Of a stretch of DNA of 64,000 nucleotides, positions 35,255 to 64,000 are shown in pieces. The stretch lies in contig NC_064770.1 in NCBI RefSeq assembly GCF_011397635.1, positions 29,225,098-29,289,097 of the forward strand. Reading direction: 5' to 3'. Position 1 is the first letter of the stretch; each line of letters starts with the position of its first letter. Below the pieces are notes generated by a model that worked only from the letters and a program-made list of their open reading frames with translations, was not told the origin of the DNA and did no database searches. The position numbers and the translations under genes are program-made. This stretch comes from Epinephelus fuscoguttatus (taxonomy: Eukaryota > Chordata > Actinopteri > Perciformes > Serranidae).

Positions 35255-38200
35255 ATGAGCTCCAGCGGTGAAGACACAGGTAATAAAAACTGCAGCGGTA
35301 AACTTTAATCTGCTTTACGTGTAACGGGATTGGTTGTGAGGTGATGTGCTGTCACCTTTACAGTTTGAGTTTTTAGTATACAGTAATGTAAACTTGTTGT
35401 TTGTCTGCACTGTGACTGAAACCTGTTGATTGTGAAGCAGCTGTGGTCAGTAAACCGTTTAACGGCCTGTTAGCATCGTTGACCATAGAACAGGCGCTGC
35501 TAGCCGCTAGCTAACACTTTAGCTTAACTAAGTTAACTGTCAAAACTGGGGTCCAGCACCTTCTATAAACCGCGTTAATTCAGTACAAGAGCTTAGTTTC
35601 ACTTCCTTCATTTGCTAGTATCATAGACAGTGGTGTGACTACTGTACCAAGTCATATTTGTCACAACAGATTCTTCTCTATGTGCTGCAGGTGGCTTCAT
35701 TAGCAGTTTAGCAACTTTAGGTCCCTTATCATGTTAAGTGTTTACCCGTTTGCTAAAACATGAGCAACAAGTGTTACTGTAAAGTTGTCGAACATAATAA
35801 GACAGATTCTCAGCTGTGCTTTGCCACATTAGTCAAAGAAATACAACGAAGTGTGTGTGTGTGAGTGTGAGTAAAGTCTCTACATATAATGGCAGCAACA
35901 GTAATCCTAATGTTGTGTTCAGGGTCCAGGAGATCCAGGGATCTGACAGCTAAAAAAAAAAAAAAGATAGGCCTCCTTAAAGGTCCAGTGTGTAGAATTC
36001 AGGGCATCTATAGGCAGAAGTGGTATATAATATCTATAATCACCTGAAAATAGGAATTGTTGTGTTTTCATTACCTAACAATAAGCTGTTTATATGTACA
36101 TATGGAAGGGATCCTCCTCCACAGAGTCTGCCATGTTGAAAATGGATAAACCAAACACTGGCTCCAGATAGGGCCATTTGCATTTTCATGTCAGCCACAA
36201 TAATTTTCCTAAACGCTTGGTGCACAGGAGAGATTTCAGCACTGTAACCTCACTGCTAGATGCCACTAAATCCTAAACACTGGACCTTTAAAACAGATAT
36301 TAAATTAAATTGCAGATTGATAAAAAAAAAGTGCAAGGGATTTATTTCAGCCTTATATTATTTAACAAATTGAACATTGAACTTAACACAAAATACACAT
36401 TAAACAGGATGACAGTTACATTTTAAAGTGCAGTTTTCTACTGATATTCTCTTTTACAGTGTGTTTATTGTGCAAATTGAAATCACGATGACAATGAAGA
36501 AAAAATATATGGTACAGCCCTACTACATGCATTGTATTGTGTAATGCATTCACTTGAGAATAATGGCTTGGTCGACCCCCAGCTACTCAGCCCCATCCTG
36601 GGCTTCACTTGCGATCTTGTTGGCTGTGACTCCCACTCGCTGCACTTAGTGGGGGCAAATCAAAGCAGATTTTTTTTCCTCAAGTGAATGCATTACGCTT
36701 TTGTAATTATCACATCACCCAGACACTGAATATTAACATAATAACTTAGAAAACTGATTTTATTTCATCGCCTGTTATGGTCTATTTGACCCCAGATCTA
36801 AGCATGAACAGTAAATTTACATACTGTACATGTCTTTATCTGTGATTGACAAAAGGAATATATATGTATTGATTTGATTTGAATATATATGTATTGATTG
36901 ATTTTATTCTAGTGAAGTCTTGTCTTGCTTACAAGAGCAGCAGGATGAAAGCTGAAGTGTTTGGGGCTACATTATCTGCTCAGATTCAACCAAACGCTTC
37001 AAAACTCATTGGACGATGCTTCACAGTGCAGTTGGACAATGACCTGAAGCATACTGCAAAAGCAACCAAAGACATTTTTAAGGCAAAGAAGTGGAATGTT
37101 CTGCAATGGCCAAGTCATATCATCTGACCTGAATCCAAGTGAGCATGCAGTTCTCTTGCTGAAGCCAAAACTGAGGGCAAAACACCCAAAACACAAGCAG
37201 GAAGTGCAGATGGCTGCAGTAAAGGGCTGGCAGAGCATCACCAGGGAAGAAACCCAGCATCTGATGATGCCTATGTGTCCAACACTTCAGGCAGTCATTG
37301 ACTGTAAAGGATTTGCAACCAAGTATTAAAACTGACTGTTTAATTGATGATTATGTTAGTTTGTCCAAATACTTATGAGCCCTTAAAGTCGGGGGACTGT
37401 GTGAAGAAATGGTTGTCATTCCTACACGGTTCATACTATATTTTTGAAAAAAAGCCTTAAATGAAAGCTGAGAGTCTGCACTTTAAGCAGGTATTTATTG
37501 TTTCATTTAAAACCCATTGTGGTGGTGTACAGAGCCAAAATGATGACAACTGTATCATTGTCCAAATAATTATGGACCTGACTGTAAGCTTCATTCTCCT
37601 CATTGATCTCCCTCTGTACCAAACAATGTGATCAGCTGGTTATGCTCCTGTCATACACTCAAACAACTAAGAATGTTGTCAGATTGGGTCAATCATGGAC
37701 TAATCCTTGCTCATAAATACACATACACACCATTACACAACTGGCAGACTTGCATGCAACTTTCAAACAGCTCTATCAGTCTACTCTGTGCACAGATAAC
37801 AAGGATGACATAAACATGCTGTAGTTTTACAAAAGTGAGTGATGCAAAGAATTTAGAGCGGCGTCCTACAAAGTTCCCAGCACATAGATCCGTGACATCA
37901 GATTGCTTTCTTCTTATCTTACAGTTACATATTTAAAGGTCTTGTCTGATAGCTAGTAACGCAGATTCCTTTTTGTTGCATCACCTCACTGTTTCTCATA
38001 CTGGTGTGATTCCGACCCTACTGATGCAGACATCCTCAAGACAACATAATGAAGGCAAAACACACGACAACCTGCTGTTTATCATTTTTCAGAGGCGAGC
38101 CTGCAGGCCCAGCTAGCCGAGTGCCGAGCTCAAGTCGAACACTGGCAGGGCGTGGCGACGATCTGTGAGCTGAGCAAACAGGAGGAACTGGCAGAGCTAC

Positions 38201-41200
38201 AAAAACAATGTGATCAAGAGATCCAGTCTCTCCAGGAGGCTCTCAGAGGTCAGTATGTGTGTAAGTGTGGTTGGCTGTGCCTTCGTGTTTGCATGTGCCT
38301 GATAAGCACAGTGAGTTTGTTACAGTCCTTTTTTGTCTAATTATATATGGTTAAATATTTTTTATATATTTCTTTCTTTTGTAAATCAGAGCCTAAATAA
38401 TTTGGATCTCCTTTGGATATGTTTTAACGATAAAAACCTGTTGAAGATGATACTTTTAAACTGCAAAAAATACTGATACTGTGTTTTTAAGGGATTTTTT
38501 TTTAAAAAACCTGAACAGCTCTAGGTTTTATGATTTTCTTTTTTTGTTCCTCTTTGTGTAGTTTCTAAACTTCCAAATGAATTAAGTAATATTAATTACA
38601 ATGTTGACTTTCAATCAATAGTATTAGTTTAACATTTAATACAAAGGTCAGAAGGAACTGACTAAAATGTTGGTATGTTGCCAAGCTATTCAATAAGGTG
38701 AAAGGTCAGAAGAGGAGTGGGAAACATTGACATGCTCCTTTTTAAAACAATGAAAGTTTGCAATGGTGTTAAAACATACTATAACTAACATATTGTTAAC
38801 AAAATAGGAAGTAACATAAAATGCAGCTACACTTTTTTTAAAGGTATTGTGAGCTTTTAATCTCGGCCTTTTAGCTAAACCAAATATTGTTCATCTGTCT
38901 GAGTAAATTGTTTCATTATTATTTTATTATCCTGTCGTGTTTACAGAGACAGCAGCACAGTATGAGGCCAGGATATCTGTTCTCCAGTCTCAGCCTGTGG
39001 AGTGGAGAAGAGCCAGTGGGCAGAGCATGGTCAGTGTTTAATGTTGTGTCTTTACTCTTGAATTGTTCCCAATGTTCTGGACTTAATCCCAGCTTTTTTT
39101 TTGTACCTGTCAGATGAGTGGAAGGAAAGGCAAGATGGAGGCAGATGAAATGAACAGAACACACACAACCAACAGCCTGACAGATGCCGAGGCCACGGCG
39201 TCACCAGACAGAAACTCACACCAATCAGCGGAGCTCGACACAGTGGCGGAGGGAGAAGGACCATCGCTTATAACAGAAGGGTATTTTTCACTGCGGCACT
39301 GTGACTCAGCCTCGCTGTCGTCATTCTCCTTAGACACGCCGTCTCTGCCCAGAAAACTCAACGCACAGGACGACACTGACTCTCTGCTCTCCACTGGAAC
39401 TTTGGTGCCTGAAGCCATCTACCTGCCGCCAGCCGGACACAGATTGGTCACGCACAACGACTGGGATTCACTAAATGCTCAGGTATGTATGTAAAACTAT
39501 GATATGAGAGATCAGGTTTCTTATATGAAAAAAAGAATATTCACGCCATTCCATGGGGCTCATACACATGTCGTGTCTTTCACTTCCTGGAAAACGTGAG
39601 GTCAGGTGCTGGGTGCTACACTTGTGCTAAAAATTGATTTGACAGCGCAAAAATGCAGCATGTGTTCAGGCCCTTACACTTAAATCTGTGTAGTTTTTCT
39701 GATTATAGCAAGATTTTGGTCCGACTAAAATCTTCCTCATAGACAGATGACTTTGTGGCGTAATGACGTGACGGTGTGGTGTGTTGGGCAGGTGTCAGAG
39801 CTGCGAGTGGAGGTGAGTCGACTGCAGGCTGAGAAGGAGGAGCTGGAGAAAGAACTGGACACACAGACCAACCACACACACAAACAGGTGAGCAGTGCTG
39901 CTCTGAGTGTGGGTATACAGCACATACAGTACTTCACAATAAAAACAGAGCACATTAAACATGGGGAGAATCAAAGAAACACCAAAAACTAAACATATTT
40001 AAAAGTCGTAAAACATAAATGGAATCACAGAGAAGACATTTTAAAAAAGCGGGTTATGAAAGTGATTTAAAAGATCAGAGTTTGCAGCCCTGATCTCCTC
40101 AGTGGGGTCCTTTCAGACTCCAGGAAATCTGACTGCACAGGCTCTATCACCTTTGTGAATTAATTTGGACCTTGGAACAACAAGACACAATGCATCTGAT
40201 TAGCTCAGGCTGCGGGAATGGACAAAGGGCAATTAAAAATATGATAAACAACTTGGGATGAGGCCTTTCAGTGCTTTGTACATAATCAATAATCTTGAAC
40301 TCAATTCTAAAAGTAACATGTAGCCACTGTAGGGAAGCCAGGATCAGTGAAACGGGATCATGTTTCTTTGCTGTAGTCACGGTGGCAGAGTTCTGGACGA
40401 GCTAAGGGTGGTAGAGGATTTGCTGATGTCAGAGAGTAAGGGAACATAGTCGTCAGATCGACTAGTTATGACAGTATATACACGTTAATTTTTTTGTTTG
40501 TGTGTGTGTGTTCAGGTATCAATGCTCCAGTCACAGGTCCACACTTCAGAGGCCCTTCTCCAGGATCTGCAGAAATCTTTTAGCCAATCACAGAACGCTG
40601 TCCAGAGTCGGCTGGTGAGTGATGATGATCCTACAGAGTGTGTGTGACTGTGTCAGGGATTGTCCTTAAAGAAAAAATTCACCATTTGGGAGATACACTT
40701 ATTTGCTTTCTGCCTGAGCGTTAAATCACTACCAAGCACACGTCTCTCCAGTAGTTATGAAGCTGCAGCTAGTAAGTTTAGCTTAGAATAAAGAGTGGAA
40801 ATCACTCAACCACACATACAAAAACGCAGTGTGAAAGCAAGTTGCTTGGAGGTACTTGCCTTTGCACGGAGCCAGGTTAGCACTTCCCCCCCTTTGTCCA
40901 GTTTATGCTCAGCTAAGCTAACCGTCTGCTGGCTCCAGCTACATATTTATAGTACAGACACAAGGGTGGTGTTGATCTCTTCATCTGACTCTGCAATAAA
41001 GAGAATACATGTATTTCTTATAGTTATTTCAACCATCTTGATTAAATATGGAAAGATGCCAAGAAAAGCAATAAAGTTGTGGCTCTTAAATTGTATTTTT
41101 GCCATGAATGTGTAACCCAGGTGCATGATGACTCACTCATCCACCACACACTAATTTAGCCAACAGTAGTCAATTGATTCCCAAAGCAAGACTATATAAT

Positions 41201-43418
41201 TACCCATAAAGTAAGATAAGGTTTATTAGTGCGTTATTCAGTACAAGTAGTTGTTCAAACCTGTATCTGTGTGTCCAGGCAGAGCTGTCCTTTTCCCAGA
41301 GGAAGGTGTGCAGTGAGCTGTCCAGACTGAAAGGAGAAGAGGTCGAGGACCCTGAGCAACCAGACTCATCATTCCCAGCAACACTGCAGGTACAGTTACT
41401 GTTCTGGGTTTTTATTTACAGTGCTGCAGCAAGGAATCAGTTTTCTTAAAACTCATATAAACTTGTATCGTAGCACAATGAGTAATTTATTTGACACCGT
41501 CTTGTCTCACATCTTGTTGAATGAGGATAATGAGATAAAGAGTTTCACATAGCATCATAAAGGGAACAGAAACCAGTGAGAAGCTTGTTTATGTGACTTC
41601 CCTTTAGTTGCTGCTTTTCTTCATTTCAGAAAGTTCTTGGGATGACTGTAATTGTCTGAGCCCTTAGATTGTATGTTTGTCAACTTTTATGTGTGGACAA
41701 AGGTTTAATTTTGTGACCAGGTTGTCACTGCTCTGTCTCTGGAAGTACCTTGACCATCTCTCGGTAGTTTCAAATATTTATTTGGTTCCTTCAAGGTTAT
41801 ACTATGCAGGAATTGTCAGTTAGTGTTTTTAAACACATCATTCTAACTTGGCCTCTTCTCCCTACGCTGCTTATTTACACTGCAAGCTACTGTACTGTTG
41901 TGAGAGTGTTACATTTGTTCAAATGGAAAAACTGATCTATTAGCAAGCTAACAGCTGGTCTTCAATACAAGTTGTGAGATAGTGTTTGTGTTTTGACACC
42001 TTTTATGAATAGTAATGCTACCGCCTCATTGCTGCACAGCTTTATTGCAGACAGTTATTGTACTGTATGTGCCTGCTTGTGGTGTATGTATGTGTGTGTG
42101 TGTGTGGTGATTTTTGACCTGTAACCTACAGGGGGCACACAATGAGGAGCGTCTCCGCATCGAGATTGTCAACCTGAGGGAGCAGCTGGACACCCGGTCA
42201 GAGGAGAACGGTCTGTTGATTTTATTATTATTCAGGGCAGGTTTGCGACACTGACTGCTGTGACACTGACACATGTTTTATTTCCTCCTCCCTGCTCCCA
42301 CCTGCAACGCTGATCATCAGAAGTTTTAGAAGGTGAGTGAACAGCTCATGCTTATTATTAGTCTGGGAAGCCAATTAGTAGGTCTTGTGATTGGTGTAGA
42401 TGCACATTTCATTCAGCCTTTTTCTCACATTTAAAATTTTTACCCCCCTTGGTGAGACAGAAACTGAGAAAATGAGACCAACTTGTAATAAACTGTATTT
42501 TTTCTTTAATCATAATCTGCTTTGTTTGTGTGTGCAGTGCAGCTCTCCAGTCTGAAGACGGAGACAGAGAAGATCCAGGCTCAGAAGGACCACTTGCAGG
42601 CTGAAGTGCTGGCCTGCCGCACTGAGCTGGAAGCCCTGCGGGTGGCACTGTCTCATGTGCAGAACACCAACAAGGCCATTGGTAATGATAAAGTAAGTCC
42701 AATCTGTTCAGTTACTGCTGATGCTTCACACTTTTGTCTCAGTGACATCTGTAGTGCTGTTATTTGAACTGGTGCATTCGAGTCGTGTGAGAGTTTGTGA
42801 ACGGACGTTATGGTATAGTTTTGCTGTTAAACGTGGAGGCCTACAACTTAAATTCATCAAATGAAACCCAATCTTGTCCAAGATTCTACAAGTTTACATT
42901 GTGAATAGTATAAATGGTGATATCCACTGCTGCTGTTAGAGTAACTTTTGTTGATACTCCCACTGTGAGTCGCTTAAGTAATACATTGTCAAATCTGTTT
43001 TCTTGTGACTGTCAGGCGGCCCTGCATCAACAGTGTTTGGAGCTGCGCAGCCAAGTAATCAGTCTGCGCTCCCAGGTTGACACCAGCCAGACAGTACAGA
43101 GGGACTTTGTCCAGCTCTCCCAGTCGCTGCAGGTAAGAAGCAATAGACGGCTGTAGAAGTCAGCTTGAGTGGAGTAGGGATAGTGAAAATTGAAAAAAAA
43201 AGAAAAAAAAATAGCTAAAACTTTTTCTTGCTCTTGCAGAAACTGGTACAAATTAGTTCCATATTTTATCATTGACATATTTATGTTTTACTGACCCCTC
43301 TCTCCCCCTTCAGGTGAAGCTGGAGGTAATTCGGCAGGCGGAGACTATTGAACAAGTCAAAGAAATCCTGGAGGGGGGAGTCAGTAAAGGTGGTTCCCCA
43401 CCTGCAGACGCCTCATGA
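35255..43418 (+). CDS. rabep2: rabep2, Rab GTPase-binding effector 2 (rabaptin-5 beta)
   Basis: Coiled-coil effector of Rab5 on early endosomes; the family joins Rab5 and rabex-5 in endosome fusion and recycling. Twelve exons: 35255-35279, 38093-38248, 38947-39029, 39114-39482, 39792-39887, 40516-40614, 41279-41389, 42132-42210, 42321-42332, 42538-42692, 43016-43132, 43314-43418, all in frame, 468 aa. Diagnostic stretches: DSASLSSFSL, LLSTGTLVPEAIYLPP, ERLRIEIVNLREQL, and the C-terminal QRDFVQLSQSLQVKLEVIRQAETIEQV, which mirrors human RABEP2. Heptad-rich helices occupy exons 2-3 and 5-12; exon 4 is Ser/Thr-rich and low in structure. It is about 100 residues shorter than human (569): an N-terminal coil segment between exons 3 and 4 and part of the central coil are missing. 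One exon is only 12 nt. Start context has A at -3. Confidence 0.92.
35977..36291. mobile_element. MITE, family A copy 2
   Basis: Left end TTAAAGGTCCAGTGTGTAG; right end ACACTGGACCTTTAA. 315 bases, in rabep2 intron 1. Shares internal text with 8847 and 44279. Confidence 0.88.
36905..37587 (+). pseudogene. Tc1-like transposon remnant, 5' truncated
   Basis: Encodes pieces of a Tc1-type transposase: QLDNDLKHTAKATKDIFK, KKWNVLQWPS, and in a shifted frame QEVQMAAVKGWQSITREETQ and QAVIDCKGFATKY. The catalytic DD and E region is interrupted by stops and frameshifts. The 3' inverted end with AATTATGGACCTGACTGTA is present near 37587; I do not see the 5' end. In rabep2 intron 1. Confidence 0.8.
40655..41000 (+). 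repeat. Common teleost dispersed repeat, copy 1
   Basis: Text such as TTCACCATTTGGGAGATACA, TTATTTGCTTTC and GTTTAGCTTAGAATAAAGA recurs, diverged, at 45580-46450. No coding capacity. In rabep2 intron 6. Confidence 0.55.
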
Positions 43419-44278
43419 GTTACAGAGTCACATAGGAACCAAAGAGCAGCCCAAGATAAAACAGCAGTGACCAGTAAGGACCAATTAACCACCTCCACAT
43501 GAGACACTGTCGTGACCACTGGGATATCACAGCCGGTGCTGTGAGCACATCTAACATTTGATGGATACTCCTACAGAGACATTATTTATCTGTTTGTTTC
43601 CGAGGTGATGGTTCGGTGTCAATGGCCGATACTGTTTCTTAGCGACCAAAGTGACGTTCAATTAACCATGAGGACACTTAACTTTTTTCGCGCACTCTTT
43701 TTCTTACATCCAGTAACATGTTTATTCCTCTACTAATACACTTGTAAATGTATCTGTTGTTAAAACTGACTTGACTCCAGCAAAACACTCGACATTCCAA
43801 CACTTGACTTTTCACTGTATCAGTAATTGATATGCAAACTACGCAGTTATCTTTCCATGCAAACACTTTTTTGCATCTTCTTTGTGAAGGAGGAGCTCTA
43901 ACAGTGACAGATCACAGTGCAGTAATGAATAATAGGGATACTAAGTAGAAACTCTCCTAAATTAACTGCATTTCAGATGCAATTTTTATTACATACTTTA
44001 ATTTGTTGTCTTTTTATTTTAATTAGCATCATAAACTATTCCTGTTCTCACCACAACCACACTAGCTTCTAAGCTAATTTATGGATGTGGATTAGGAAAG
44101 AAGCTAAGAAAATAATCATGAAGAAATGTGAATATGTAACATCATGTCAGTTTGTTTTGTGTTAATAATACATATTGAGAAGTAAAAATAGGCTGTCACA
44201 GTCTTTTCTTCAACCTTTGAGTTCATAATCAAATACTCTGATAAAGTTTCTCATCGCTAGGCTCCATTCAGAGTCACT

Positions 44279-44935
44279 TACAGGTCCAGCGTGTAGGATT
44301 TAGGGGCATACACCGGCAGAAATGTAATATAATATTTATTATTATGTTTTCTTAAATGTATAATCACCACAACCTAAGAATCATTGTGTTGTTGTTAATT
44401 TAGAATGAGCTGTTTATATGAAGCAAGTCCAACTCCATGGAGTCTGCCATGTTGTTTCTAGAGTAGCCCAGAACAGACAACAAAACCCTGCTTGGCTGCG
44501 TCTGCCACTGTAGTTCCCTTAAGCCCAGTTCAGACCAAGGGTTTGCGACAAGATGCATTGAAACAGGCAACTACAGAGCATCTGCCAAAGCTAGCGAACA
44601 CGCCGTCTACTGTCATTTTGGCTTAGCCAATGGACTTCACTACAAGTCGATTGGTTGTAGAAACAGGTGACGTGCTTTATGTTCTAAAACCAGCCGCCAA
44701 CGATTTGATCAGCTCAAGGTACAGGTGACACATCAGCCGGCTTGAGTCGGGCTCCGACCGGCCAATTCACACCGCTGCAACTTTTCTCTGCAACGTTCTA
44801 AAACAGTTTCTTCTTGTCGCGAATCTTTGGTCTGAACTGGGCTTTACATGCTTGGCACACGGGAGAAGCTTCAGTTGGATGCACTCTGCAACATTACAGC
44901 TAAGGTGCCGCTAAATCCTGTACACTAGATCTTTG
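44279..44935. mobile_element. MITE family A copy 3, split by another MITE
   Basis: Left end CAGGTCCAGCGTGTAGGATT, right end AAATCCTGTACACTAGATCT. Internal text matches copies at 8847 and 35977, but it is interrupted from 44520 to 44846 by a second element. Confidence 0.82.
44520..44846. mobile_element. Nested MITE inside family A copy
   Basis: Left end AAGCCCAGTTCAGACCAA; right end TTGGTCTGAACTGGGCTT, an exact inverse. About 327 bases. Absent from the other two family A copies, so it inserted later. Confidence 0.85.
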
Positions 44936-45199
44936 ATATGAAAAAGCAGTCACAGGAAATCTATAACATGGATATGCACAGTAATATATTTCTTTACACT
45001 GTCTAATTTAATAAAATAGATTTAATATACTGTATAATTTGGTTATTGCCTTTTCACCTATTTGGAAATACATGTATGATCTTAAAATTCATTGCAAAAC
45101 ACAGCTGCTGCAAATTCAACCCCAGGTTTTAAAAAACTGAATAATGTAAAGAGTTAACAACACTGATATCCAAGTCTCATATTTTCTTTAATACATATC

Positions 45200-45205
45200 T
45201 TTATT
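45200..45205 (-). terminator. Candidate poly(A) signal of atp2a1
   Basis: On the minus strand AATAAA lies about 285 bases beyond the proposed atp2a1 stop at 45487-45489. This gives a 3' UTR of about 300 bases and leaves roughly 1.8 kb to the convergent rabep2 stop codon. Confidence 0.5.
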
Positions 45206-45486
45206 CTTTAAGAATAGAATCAACACAGAATAGTTTTAATAACTGTTACCTATATATTAACTTCAGTACATACACAGAAAAAAATATTTTGCAGCTTTCT
45301 TTTGGTGTATTTTCAGATGGCTTATGTGTTTTTCTTTTTTATTCATGCCACTAGATGTTTTGATCACGTCGAGTGACTGTTGGCAGGCTCTCTTTCAGTG
45401 GGAGTGCTCAGCCTTTTTCTCTCCATCCTCTGTGTGTCAGCTCTCTCTTCTCTTTTGCTTCAGCCGCTCTCTGTCACACTTTGCTT

Positions 45487-64000
<18,514 letters not shown>

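Larger units (their letters stand above)
43419..45486. other. Convergent rabep2/atp2a1 3' spacer
   Basis: About 2.07 kb between the two stop codons. It holds both 3' UTRs and a nested MITE pair at 44279-44935. I see no clear poly(A) hexamer for rabep2 close to its stop. Confidence 0.7.

Noticed and set aside
36879-37329. Tc1 transposase as an active gene
   Set aside because: Frames are broken after KKWNVLQWPS and the 5' half with the left end is missing.

Overview
This is nuclear DNA of a bony fish, most likely a spiny-rayed (percomorph) teleost. Every coding signal is a short exon with GT-AG borders. Introns and spacers are full of teleost repeats: MITEs with clear inverted ends, tRNA-derived SINEs, Tc1 and LINE remnants, and microsatellites. 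No prokaryotic or viral gene is visible.

Five genes can be followed exon by exon. From left to right: (1) mapk3 (ERK1 kinase), minus strand, coding exons 1-6 at 436-11892, with the 3' end beyond the left edge. (2) nudt9 (ADP-ribose pyrophosphatase), plus strand, 14356-19067, complete, 347 aa. (3) An unrecognised dynamin/EHD-type GTPase with a C-terminal two-helix membrane hairpin, plus strand, 23048-30730, complete, 451 aa. (4) rabep2 (Rab effector, rabaptin family), plus strand, 35255-43418, complete, 468 aa. (5) atp2a1 (SERCA1 calcium pump), minus strand, 45487-63679, from cytoplasmic domain A to the stop codon, with the first exons beyond the right edge. Exon joins keep frame throughout, and mapk3 and atp2a1 exon sizes match the tetrapod genes closely.

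mapk3 and nudt9 are divergent. rabep2 and atp2a1 converge tail to tail, the arrangement also found on human 16p11.2, where MAPK3 lies in the same band. The two genes between them (nudt9 and the GTPase) are not part of that human block. The genes do not form a single pathway: they cover MAP-kinase signalling, ADP-ribose hydrolysis, a membrane GTPase, endosomal Rab5 traffic and muscle calcium uptake.

The most interesting item is the GTPase at 23048-30730. Its layout (G domain, helical region, closely spaced transmembrane pair, short basic coiled tail) resembles the atlastin/mitofusin plan of membrane-remodelling GTPases, but its G domain looks EHD-like and I cannot assign it to a named family. 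Secondary interest lies in full CRE palindromes upstream of three gene starts, an 11-nt last coding exon in atp2a1, an unusual hinge residue in mapk3, and several nested or fold-back transposable elements.
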